Below, in pieces: positions 44,691 through 56,400 of a DNA stretch of 64,000 nucleotides. A program made the position numbers and the translations under genes. The notes under the pieces were generated by a model, which worked only from the letters and a program-made list of their open reading frames with translations, was not told where the DNA came from and ran no database searches. Location of the stretch: positions 624,477,852 through 624,541,851 of the forward strand of contig NC_133666.1 in NCBI RefSeq assembly GCF_037893015.1, written 5' to 3'. This DNA comes from Macrotis lagotis (taxonomy: Eukaryota; Chordata; Mammalia; Peramelemorphia; Peramelidae). The first letter of the stretch is position 1, and each line of letters starts with the position of its first letter.

Positions 44691-44794
44691 CAGGTCATCC
44701 CAAAAGTCTTAACATAGTTTTAAGTTCTTAAAGCTTATTTAACAGTTTAAGCTATTAAAGCTTGAAACTGACCTAGGACTTTTGAGACACCTTG
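44691..44794. mobile_element. Mariner/Tc1-type MITE
   Basis: A 104-bp near-palindrome bounded by TA on both sides (44689-44690, 44795-44796). The left end CAGGTCATCCCAAAAGTC pairs with the reverse of the right end, CAAGGTGTCTCAAAAGTC. No transposase. Confidence 0.75.
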
Positions 44795-44796
44795 TA

Positions 44797-45599
44797 TAAT
44801 CTTATATTCAACATATTTCCTAAGGGCCTGGTATCTAAAATATATATTGCATTTTTTAATTTAAGGAATTATCCTCATTATTATTGAAAATCTGACTCAG
44901 AATCTCATGCATACTGTCTCTGTAGTTTCCATTTATACCTTTCTGAGATGGCCAGATGGTTCAATTTCCATTAAGAAATGTCTGCCACCTTCCCTGTCAC
45001 CTGGTGATAGCAATCTTAATGATGGCATAAAACAATTAATTTGGAATTCAAGAAACTTAATTAAGAATGACCTCAAAACTGAAAATAATAGCATGGCAGG
45101 TGGTAACTTGTTTTTGATGGGATTTATTGAACCAGGAATGGAAAATTACTGACCCAAGAAAGGAGGAGAATGTAGAAAGAAGCTGATAATGTATGCTTCA
45201 AAGGAGAGAAATCTGAATATCTGAATATCTGAATAAAAATCACTGGCTGAGGGGCCCAAAAGTGAAAGGTAGTATCTTCAATGTTGATCCAAGTCAGGTG
45301 CCAGTAAAGTCTGGCAAAGAGACCAATCTGTTGTCTACCCATTGAAGTGGTAATGAGTATCAAGGATGTCTGTCTGTCTTAGACATGATTAAATATTGGA
45401 AAATGAAGAGTCTGGTACTTGCAGATCCTGGGCCTTGGGCTACATACTGATATAAAGGCCTAATAAAATCAAAGAGCCCATTTTTGTTGTGTGAAAGAAC
45501 TGCTGGGCAAAGATTTGAGGAGTGAAATTCTTCTTCGTAACTTCCTTATTCGTTGACAAAAGCAAAAAATATAAAAATATGGAGTGGGGAGAATAAACC
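44797..45599. other. Unassigned intergenic sequence
   Basis: No gene or definite repeat; three ATCTGAAT units at 45212-45235. Confidence 0.4.
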
Positions 45600-46365
45600 T
45601 TAAGCTCTATAAGTCAACAATGTGAACTGGCAGCCAAAAATAGACAAACAAAAACCTAAAATGATATTAGGTAGTATCTTAATGAGGCACATGTCCATGA
45701 TTCTTGGGAGAAGCACAGTATCTAAGACTAGGGAGGTTGAAGGTCCATTGTCCTCTGTGTTTATCAGATCACACCATATTTTAGGCATAACATTGATAGT
45801 GCCAAGTACACAGGAGAGTAGCCAGGATGGCAGGAGAATCATGAAAGGGTTGGTTGAAAGTACTGAGAAAGTTTAGCTTGGAGGTGAGCCCCAGGGGTAC
45901 CCATGATCTTTGTCTTTAGATATCTGAAGGAATGTTATGTGGGAAAGGGGTTACACTTATACTATCAGTCCCTAAAGAGATAAATCGGAAGCAGTGGAAG
46001 AAATTGTACTGAGGCAGATTTTTGTTCAATTGTTTTCAGTCATGTACAACCTCCTTGGGGGTTTTCTTGGCAAAGATATCAGAGTGGTTTGCCATTTCCT
46101 TCTCTAAGCAATTTTACAGATAAGGAAACTGAGGTGAATAGGGTTATATGATTTACCCAGAGTCACACAGCTAGGAAGTGACTGAGACCAGATTTGAATT
46201 CAGGAAGAGAAGTCTAGTTACCTATAGGCAGATTTCAGTTCAGTATAAGGAAGGAATTCCAAACAATTAGGGCTGGACCAAATCTAGAACACTGAGGATT
46301 CTCCATCTGAAGCAATCTTCAATTGGAAGTTATATAACCACTTGCTGGCATATGGGTCAGAAGTA
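45600..46365 (+). mobile_element. L3/CR1 3' part, split by a SINE
   Basis: ACTGGCAGCCAAAAATAGAC, CACAGTATCTAAGACTAGGG and ATATCTGAAGGAATGTTATG, then after the SINE AGGAAGGAATTCCAAACAAT and GAAGCAATCTTCAATTGG. Confidence 0.7.
46022..46224 (-). mobile_element. MAR1-type SINE, antisense
   Basis: TTGTTTTCAGTCATGTACAA, GTTTGCCATTTCCTTCTCTA, GAGTCACACAGCTAGGAAGT. AGGCAGATTT flanks both sides. Confidence 0.85.
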
Positions 46366-46394
46366 GGTTCTTTCCCAATGTTCTGGGAAACACT

Positions 46395-46620
46395 GCAATG
46401 CTAGTAGGTCTGGCATCAGAGAGACCTAAATTCAAAACTTGCCTCAGACATTTATTAGCTATGAGATCCTGGGTAAATCACTTAGCCTTCATTTGCCTCA
46501 GTTTCCTCATCTGAAAAATGAGGATAATTATAGCACCTACCTCACAAGGATATTGTGAGGACCAAATAAGATAATGTCTTCAAAATACTATATGTCATCT
46601 GACCAAATTAGGTACTTGAT
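46395..46620 (+). repeat. MIR/THER
   Basis: TCTGGCATCAGAGAGACC, CAGTTTCCTCATCTGAAAAA, ATTGTGAGGACCAAATAAGA. It lies just downstream of the NIBAN3 poly(A) signal. Confidence 0.78.
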
Positions 46621-46812
46621 AAATTTTTTTCTTATTTCCTTCCTCTAAGATTCTGTGAAATGCTAGGGGGAAGGGAAGGGAAGAGATATTTGCTATAAAA
46701 TACTAAATTGTTTAACTTGTTTCAATGTGTTTATGATTCCTAAGCCTTTATCACTATTCAATCTTGACATTTCCCCTCCATGTGTAGAGAAGTAAAATCC
46801 TGTGAAATTATT

Positions 46813-46818
46813 TTTATT
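46813..46818 (-). terminator. Candidate NIBAN3 polyadenylation signal
   Basis: AATAAA on the minus strand, about 90 nt after the NIBAN3 stop codon. It is the first canonical hexamer downstream of the stop. The implied 3' UTR is very short, about 110-120 nt, so a more distal signal may also be used. Confidence 0.5.
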
Positions 46819-46907
46819 TTTGTCTCTGAGCTTAGGGGAGGCTGCTCTGAGATGTCTCCTAACTCCCACAGGCACTCTTCCTCCAGTATGGGCAATGTGA
46901 CCCTTTC

Positions 46908-47473
46908 TCACAATACTTCCCCTTCAAGTGTTTCCATGACCACAGCCCTTCCTTTCCCTAGTCCTCCATGTAAAGTCTTCACAACAACATTGGAGTATAT
47001 TCCATCTGCCATTAGCTGTGCTTGTATGTCACCTGTCTGACTATCACTCCATGTTGACTTTTGTTCTGGGCTTTGAGATTTCAGAAGCTCTGTGGACTGG
47101 CTCCATTCAATGAGACTACCATTCCCTTTCAAGTCCATTTCCAGCAGATTTGTCTGGAAGACATCTGTGTCCATGGCTTTAGTCAGCCTCTCCCAAAGGA
47201 CGCTCCTTCCAGTCTCCTCTTGGTCCTTGTTCTGCAATTCAGGTGGCCACTGAGTAGAGAGGCCATCCCTGCTCCTTCTCCTTGTTTCTTCCTGATCCCC
47301 TTCACAATGAGAATTTTGAAGGATATCTTGGCAGGAATCTGGGTCCCACTGCAGAGTAGAATGAAGGGTTTCTAGATTCCATGGGGAAAGCGTAGCAGGG
47401 ACACAAGTCTCTTTCGACACCTCCTTCTTCTCCCCAGATTGGAAGACTCTTAGTTCAGCTACTGAATCCATTG
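46908..47473 (-). CDS. NIBAN3: NIBAN3 terminal coding exon (C-terminal tail and stop)
   Basis: Acceptor TTTTTCAAG with a pyrimidine-rich stretch before it. The exon completes an Ala codon and continues MDSVAELRVFQSGEKKEVS for 187 residues to TGA at 46910-46908, ending LEGEVL. The tail is hydrophilic and rich in Gln, Glu, Ser and Thr, with no domain I can name; Niban-family C-termini are known to be disordered and fast-evolving. Its 218-codon open frame runs 91 nt upstream of the acceptor, so part of that frame is intron. Assignment rests on phase, position and the match MDSVAELRV to Niban1 VIKEAAILKK, so it is less certain than the other exons. Confidence 0.75.
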
Positions 47474-50400
47474 CTTGAAAAAGAACAAAATTTGTGTGGA
47501 GCATTTGTTCAGATATTCCTTTCCCTCTGAATACTTCTTCAGTCCCTAAAGTCTCTTTTCTCATTCCTTATTATTTATACCCCCTCTTTTCTATTGCTCA
47601 CATCAACCCTGAAGATTTCAGGTTCACACAGAAATTGCCAGTCTCTACATAACAGATACAGGTACTTATGGCAACTTTGCAGCCTTTAAAGAAATTCATA
47701 AACATTTCATCTGAACAACTACCATTTGAGATAAATGGTGCAGGTATTGGTGTCTTATAAGTAGTTAGGTAATACAGTGGATAGAGCACTATCCATCAGT
47801 CAGGAAGACTAGAGTTCAAATCCTGCCCTAAATATTTACCAATTAGAGGCAGATAAAAGGCATAGTGATTCAGGAGGACATGAGTTCAAATTTGACCTTA
47901 GAGTCTTGATACTTGTGGGGTGGCTAGGTGGTGCCTAAGTGGCGCAGTGGATAGAGCACCAACCCTGGAGTGAGGAGTCCCTGAGTTCAAATCTGACCTC
48001 AGACACTTAATAATTACCTAGCTGTGTGGCCTTGGGCAAGCCACTTAACCCCATTTGCCTTGCAAAAATCTAAAATACAGTCTTGATACTTACTATCTGT
48101 GAGAACTTGGGCAAGTCATTTAATCCTGTTCATTGCCTTACCATTTTGTTTGCCATTGGGCAAACAAAAAATAGACAAAAAATTGATCATTCCCTTGAAA
48201 ATTTTAAATAGCTAAGCCTTAAAACCATCTAACAATTCAAGAAAGATGAAGAGAGAGAGAGAGAGAGAGTCAAGAGTTGGAGAAAAATTGAGCTTTCATC
48301 TGGAGGGAGAGGAAGAGATTTTTCTCCCTTCATCAATCAGTCAATAAACATTTATTAAGTGCCAGATACCATGCTAAGCACTTCAGATAGGTAAAAGACA
48401 GTCCCTGTCCTCAAAGACCTCATAATCTAAAGAAGGAAATACCATGTAAACAGATATATACAAAGCAAGTTAAATAGAGGATAAATAGGAAATAATTGAC
48501 AGAGGGACAGCATCAGAATTAAGTGGGGTTGAAGAATGCTTCCAGTAAAAAAAATGTTATTTTAGTTGGGACTTAAAGGAAGACAGGGGATCTTTAGTTA
48601 ACGTAGAAGAGGAAAACATTCCAGGCATGGAGAACTGCCAGAGTCAGTAGATAGAGGGTCTTCTCTGTGGAACAGCCAGGAGGTCAGTGTCACTGAATTC
48701 AAGAGTACATGCTGGGATCTTAGGTGTGAGAAGACTGGAAATGGAGGAGACTCATAATCTAACCAGGTCATGAAGAATTTGAATGCCAAACAAAGCAATT
48801 TGTATTTGTTTCTGGAAGTAAGGGGAAACCACTGGAGTTTATTGAATGGGGGGAGGGGTGATATAGTCTGGCATACACTGTAGTAAAATTGAATTGGTAG
48901 TTGAATAGAGTATGGATTGAAGTGGGGAGACACTTGAGGCAAGTAAATCCACCAGCAGACTATTGCAATAATTCAGATGTGAGATGATTAGATGTGGTGA
49001 CAGTGTCAGAGCTGAGGAAAGGGGTGTATTTGAGAGATGTTGCAAAGGTGAAGTGAGCAGACCTTGGCAACAGATTAGATATGGGGGTAGGGCTTGAGAG
49101 ATGGTGAGAGGTCCAGTGACTTTTAGGTTGTGAGCATGAGGGAATGGGAGGAAAGAGGTCTTTCCCTCTTCTGAAATAGGGAAGATGGGGGGGGGAGGGG
49201 GTTCAGGAGGAAAGACAGTTCCATTTTGTACATATTGGGTTTAAGATGTCTACTGAATATACAGTTAGGGGTATCTGAAAATAGTGGGAGATATAAGATT
49301 AAAGGTCATCAGAGAATTGAATGCAGGATAAGTAGATTTGAGAATAATCATCCTAGAAATAGTCATAAAGCCATGGGAGCTGATGAGATCACTAAGTGAA
49401 TCAGTAAAATAAATGTCTTGTCTTTCATTTTCGAAGAAGACAATGACATCAGGGAGATGATTCCATGACAAGAATATTATGAGTGAGGGGATGCTATGCT
49501 AAGTCACCAGTCTCACTTTCTCCTCTAGAGCTTCTGGGTTTAGTGAGCAGATATGAATCAGGACATTTGGAGATGGCCCTGGATGTGAGGCAATCAGGGT
49601 TAAGTGATTTGTCCAAAGTCACAAAATTAGAAACTGTCTGAGCTCAAATTTGTACTCAGATCCTCCTGATTTCAGGGCAGGGGGAGTCATCCAGCTACTC
49701 TTAAAATGAAGTAGTATAATGGGAGGGAAAAAAAGAGAATCTAGGACAGATTCCCTAAAGGATACATTATTAGAGAATGTGATCTGGAGGAGGATAAGGC
49801 ATACAAAGATGCAAAGAACAGCAAATGATCAAACAGGAAAGAGAATCAGGAGAGAGGGGAGTTTTTCGGGAAACTAGAAAGAAAAGTATCAAGGAGAGAG
49901 TTACTAACAGTGTCAAAGTTATGCAGAAGGGTAAAGAATGAGGATTGAGAAATGGCTATTTGGACTACTCATCTGGGAGAGAAATACCATCTAGTATTTG
50001 CAGAATGAGTAAGAGAGAGTAAAAGGTGCCTATTGAGGAAGCATAGACACACTCTGCACAGAGGCAATTACACAAATATGCAAGTAGCTTCAAGGGATGG
50101 GACTTCTTTCTTTTTTTTAGATTTTTTTTTTTTTGCAAGGCAATGGGGTTAAGTGGATTGCCCAAGGCCACACAGCTAGGTAATTATTAAGTGTCTGAGG
50201 CCAGATTTGAACTCAGATACTCCTGACTCCAGGGCTGGTGCTCTATCCACTGCACCACCTAGCCATCCCAAGGGATGGGACTTCTTACAGCAAAGAAAAG
50301 CTGCAATGGATTCAGAAGAGATAATTAGGATTAACTGAGTTAAGCTGAGGAGAAGAGCAGACTACAAGAGCCCAGCTGAGATACCCACCTGATAGAATTC

Positions 50401-53400
50401 TTTGTGAAGACTCCCCCAGGAGAAGAAAGTCTTTGAGGACCCGTGGTACCAGATGTGTTAAAACTAGCTTGTTATGGTTTCCATGATCACCTCTTCCTTT
50501 CTAGTCAGGAGGTAAAGCTTCTAAGTAGCCAGTATAAAGGGACAATAGCAGGAAATAAAATTGCAAAGGGAAATCTGGAAGTCATGTACACTGTTGCTAA
50601 GGTCAAAGGATATGTCTATAAAATGTATTACATATTAACCAAAATTCACAGCCTGGCAATATGTACTGAATCCTTGCTGCCAATCATGGTCTTTCCCAAT
50701 GAGTATCCAAAGAGCCAGCCCTTTTCATAATTTCTTAAATTAATGGTCACCATAAAACAGAATTCACCATATGTAGTCCCTAACCACATGCATCATTAAG
50801 CCTGTCCCTACTTTTACTATTGACACTGTGTTTTATGGTAACATGTATCTCAGGTTTGGGGGGAGAATGTTCTGAAACTATTATTTTTACCTTGTCATCT
50901 TAGGGAATGCCTTTCTTTTGAACTGATTCTGTCTTCTAGATGATTGATCAAGGGAAAAGAAACAGGTAGGGGGCTCATGAATTAATTTTAGAGGAATTTA
51001 CCTCCAGGAACTTCAAGATGGAAATCACCTTGTGGGAACCCAACCTTTCAATAACAATTAAAGAAGAGGTCAAGATGGAGAGGGTCCAGAGGGTCTCCAT
51101 CATTCTGTAACCCACAGAGATGTGTTAGTCTTGTTAGATTTGGTATCACTTTTTGATCTGTTTATTTTGATCACTCAGCCAAATTTCCCTCTTCCTCACA
51201 AAGATGCAACTTCCCACATTTAAAAATATTTTCAAGTGTAATGGGGGGAGGAGAGGGAGAGAAGGAATAAGTACTTAGATAAGTGCTTACTATGTATATT
51301 GCATTAAGAGGAACAATAACTCTGAGGGGTAAATGCTATTATTATTCCTATTTTACAGTTAAGAAAACTGAGGCAGAGATTTAAGTGATTTACCCAAGAT
51401 TACACAGCTAGTTACTATCTGAGATCTGATTTGAGCTTAGATCTTCCTGACTCCAAGCCCAACACTCTATATTGCACTACTAGTTTCCCATTACAGTGCA
51501 AGGAATGTTGGACTGAGATTCAGGAGATTTGGGGTTCAATTTTAGCTTCACAACCAGCTTTGTGATCTTGGGCTAGTTCCCCTTTCTAGAATCTCAGAAT
51601 ACCTGAATAGGATGGGAACCTCAAGATCATCCTATGCTCACATCTAGTGCACAATATTCCAAAGAAGTTTTCAGCTCCCAATTAGAGGTGGAACTCATAA
51701 TCTCCAGAGGCAACCTATTTCACTTTTAAAGAGTGCTAATTTTTAGGGAATTTTTCCTCATATAAAACCTAAATCCCCCCCTTACTCTACAATCCACCCA
51801 TTATTTTTCATAATTTCATAATATTCATATTCAATTGTTTTGCAGTTGTGGTACTTTTCATTTACTTAGTAGTAATCATGATGTCTATTGTTTTCTTGAC
51901 TCAGGTCACTTTATTTTGCATCAGTTCGTGTAAGTTTTTTCTATTCTCTATATTCATCATTTTCCTTATTTTTTTACAGATAGCGATACCCTTAGACCCA
52001 TGTAAATCACAATTTATTTTACCATTACCTAATTGCTATTATTATTCCTATTTTACAGTTAAGAAAACTAAGGTAAATAGTTTTAAGTGATTTGCCTAAG
52101 ATTACACAGCTAGTTGGGGCACATTTGAACTTACTACTCACTAACACAAAAAGAGTTGCTATAAATATTTTAGTGTATAGTGAACCTTTCTTTTGGTCAG
52201 TGACTTCCTTGTGGTATGTGTTTAGCAATGAATTCTCCAGCTTACACTAATTCACAACTCAAACAATGCACTAACATATCTCTAAGAACTGGGAGGCACA
52301 TGATGGCAGGTTTCAAGAATCTGATTAACTATCATTTGGAAGGGTTTTATCATTGTCCAGTCTGAGGAAGTTGTACCTACTGTCTCCAAATGGACTTCCA
52401 AATAACATACCTTGGAACAATTTTGGCCCTCCTGGACTGATTGGTGAGACCTCATTAGATGTAACTGGTACCAGATCTAACTATGCTCTTCCACAAAGGT
52501 CATTTTCCAACATGCTGCCTTAGAAATATAGTTCTCTTCTACCCTTCTATTTCAATAGCAATCAAATTAACTACTATTGCTTCCAGAAAAGGCAAATCAA
52601 CTGACTTCTCACCATCCAGGTTATTTGCCAGATCAATTCCCCTAGCCATCACTAACCTATATGTGTTGTCTCCCCTTTTTAGAATGCAAGCTCCTAAATG
52701 GCAGGGATTGTTTTACTTTTGTACTCAAATCCTTAGCTTAGTACAATGAAATACATACTAAATGTATTTTTTCCCTTTCATCCATTCATTCACTTATTCA
52801 TTTATTGTTTAATTCTCTTATTTCCCCCAAACCTCTAGGATCTGAGGGTCCCCATGGTCACCCACTCCAGTGTCTGTCTTATCAGCTTGACAAAGGGTTT
52901 CATTGTCCTTAGGACCAAAGGAACTCTCTTCTCAGTAGAGTAAACATTGTTTTTGCCCAGACTTTCTACAAAGCAGTACAACTTGTCCACATACTCCTCA
53001 GAAAAAATCTTTTCTGCTCTTATCTGTAATTAAGGTGTCTCCACCCTTGGCCCTTTTCTCCAAATTGGACAATTCTAGTTCTCCCACATTTTTTCTAGAG
53101 GTAATTGTTTCTAACTGATAAACCCCAACTGCTTCTCTTTTCTGAACATTCTCCAACTCCTGACTGATATGCATTCTGGTGGGGTTGAGGGGCCGGAGGC
53201 AGGGGAGCATTCTCCTGGCATTCACACTTTGTGCCTTCTCCTCCCCATCCCACCAGGGTGCTCCTGTTCCTTGAGGCTTGGACTTTTTCTCCTGCCTCTG
53301 AACCCTTCAACTGTTGTCAAACCAATCTTTTTGAAGTCTAGCTTTTAACATCTCATCCCCCTAGTCCAAAAACCTGTGGAGGGCTCCCAATTGTGAACTA

Positions 53401-56400
53401 CATTAAGGACTCCATCCCTCTATTTGACTCTTAAGACTAAAAAAATGTATATGATGACAAAAACATCAAAAACAAATAAAGAATTCACAAACTAAAAGCC
53501 ATGTAGCCAAAATGATCAAGCTTGACTCTGGAGAAAATAAAATGTACCCCTTTCTTAGTGCAGGTGGAAGTCTGTGGTACTGAAGATTAAATAAACTTTG
53601 ACACAGTTGATATGTTAATTTCACTGAATGGCTTCTTTTTTTCTTTTTTTTCTTTTCCTTTTTAATCCTTTTTACAAGGGATGAAGGTAGAGTAGGGCAA
53701 GGAATTTTTTGGAGATGGAGACATTGATGCATTTTTTTAAGTGATAAGAGGAAAAGACCTCCAGGAATCTGGCCCTGGTAATATTGTTCTACTTCTTCAG
53801 GGCAGTCAAGTCTTCTCCATCCTCCAGCACAAACCAGGTTCATTTTTGCCTCTGATCCAGAGTAATGAAAAAATTAGAATATGAAATCTTTTTAGGTATG
53901 CATTGTTTTGTTCTTTGTACCCCCATCCTTATGCCTCACCCAATAACTGGTACAATGTGGGTGTAAATAGTAAATTGATTAACCTAAAGTGATCTTCCCC
54001 TTCTTATGCACCTAGCAAAGTCTTATTTGGGCAGCTAGATGGCGCACTGGATACAGAGTTGGACCTGGAGTCAGGAAGACCCGAGTTCATATCCAACCAT
54101 AGACATGTATAAACTGGCTGACCCAGGGCACAGGACTTAACCCTGTTTGCCTCAGTTTCTTCATCTGTAAAAGGAGCTGGAGAAGGAAATGGCAAATCAC
54201 TCTAGTATCTTTGCTAAGAAAACCTCAAATGGTGTCACAGAGGCAAACACAACTGAAAAAATGATGGATCAACAACAAAACCTTACTTAACCCATCAAGG
54301 TTTCACCTATCTCTTCCACAAAACCCTTCTATTCCAGTTCTTGATGATTGTTTCCTTTTCTACACTCCTGGAGTTAGTGCCAAACCATTTGGTCCTTATT
54401 TGTTCCCTAATTGTTAGATGCAGAAATCTGTTAAGATTCTCCTTCCTCCCCTTCTCCAGCAACTCACTCACCCCCATATCCCTGTCCTTCTCCCTGCAGC
54501 TTGCATGAAAATTTGAGTTAATAAGGGTTGGCTAAATCCTTGACTGAAGGATTTCTTCCGTCCTATTCTGGTCATGTGTTCTTACCATTCCCCCTGTATC
54601 ACAATGGCTTCTCTTTATTTAAGGTATGAACTCAGATGATTTTTTTGTTATATGAGGTTCATAATATTTGCTCCACAAAAGAGCAGTCATCTTGTCTCAC
54701 CACCCCCCTCCATCTGTAACCAAGAGACTAGACTTCCTGTACCCTCAGGGATATAGTTTGCTTTGACAGGACCCTCCCCTAACTGATTACTTGCCTGTAC
54801 CACCCAAATAGGAGATGGGGCTTACCACAGACTAATACTATCAAATACCATATGCCTACTTTAAGAGAAATGACATCTCTTTCTAGCCTGTCCTTGTCTA
54901 GTTTGGACCTTTATTATTTCCCTAAAGTTTCACTTTTACAATTCTTTATTCAGATAGAGTGAACACAATGAGCTAGATGAATAGAGGCACCAACCACAAC
55001 AAAAGCAAAAGCTGTGGTAGACTGAGTAATTCTATCCCACAACAACCCACAATAAAGAATGAGTCCAGTTACATGACTATGGGGGTTCTTACACCATTCA
55101 ACATCTCATTACACTTCTTTAAAACCTACTTCCTATTCCAGTGGACCATGGAGCTAATTAGCCACACCCTGCCACAATTGCCAGGTCCCCAAATACAGGT
55201 GTGCTCTTAAGTCAAACTTTTTAAACATTTGCTTAAATTCTTTCAAAATACTTTCATGAGCCCTGGCCCCTCCCTGATCAAAAATAATTCTTCATTTATG
55301 GAACTGATTCATATAGGCTAACAATAAATGGACTGCCTACTGCTACTGTAGCATCAAGATCTCATCTGTCTTAGAAAAATTAAGAATCAACATTGTGATA
55401 GGCAGGTAGATGGAATAGTGCAGTGAGCCTAGACTCAAGAAGACCAAGGTTCAAATGTGACCTCGGACACTTACACTGGGCAAATAACTTAACCCTGTTT
55501 GTCTCAATTTACTCTTCTGTAAAATGATAATAGCATCTACCTTTCAAGATTGTTATGAGGATCAAATGAGATAATAATTATAGAGGACACAGTACCTGCA
55601 CATGCTATATAAATGTTACTATATTATTATTAGTCCTTGGTGTCAAGTCTTCAGTTACTCTAGAATCAAAGGTCTAATCAGTCTCCTTAAGTAGCAGGCT
55701 TAATCAATAGAAATTCCAAGTCCCATCCTGGGATTGGCACCTACAGATCAACCACTCCTACCCCTTTTCAACTCTAGTTCAGAGAACACAGCTGCCTTTC
55801 TTGAAAAGGACATGACACTCAGATGCCCCATCACTCCTAACATTACTCCCTCTGATTTCCCTGTCTTAAATACTCCTCCTCTGGCCAACACTCTACCATA
55901 TGCATCATCTTCCTCAATTAGAATAGAAGTTTCTTGAGGACAGGGACTGACTTGCTTGCTTGCATATTCCTGAGTTTAGCACAGTGTCTGGTACAGTAAA
56001 TACTTGATAGGTTTTTTTAATTCATTCATTTATTCATTTCATAATATTCATTCATAACCTTGTGCTTGTCTCTACTGTTCACATCTTATACCATTGGTTT
56101 GTAGACCTAAGTGTACAGTCTTTGGATTTATCCCTGCCCAACTCAGATCCTTCTCCATTCATCTTTTGAATTGGTGTAGGAAAATAATGACAGACAACTG
56201 CAAGGTTCCCAGCTCTTAGAACTTGGTAATACAAAAAAAAATTTCATTAAACTGTAGGGTTCAGAGCTGGGATCATCTGCCCCATGGATAACTCTTCCTG
56301 GATTTGCCCAGTAGTCTCTGTAAGTAGTTCTGAAGTTGGCCTTACTTCCTTTTTACTAAAACCAGCCCTGGACCCAGTATCTTATATCCATGGAGCAGGA

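Noticed and set aside
50443..50730. 95-codon plus-strand open frame
   Set aside because: No recognisable family, no splice or promoter context, and a length compatible with chance in A+T-rich DNA.
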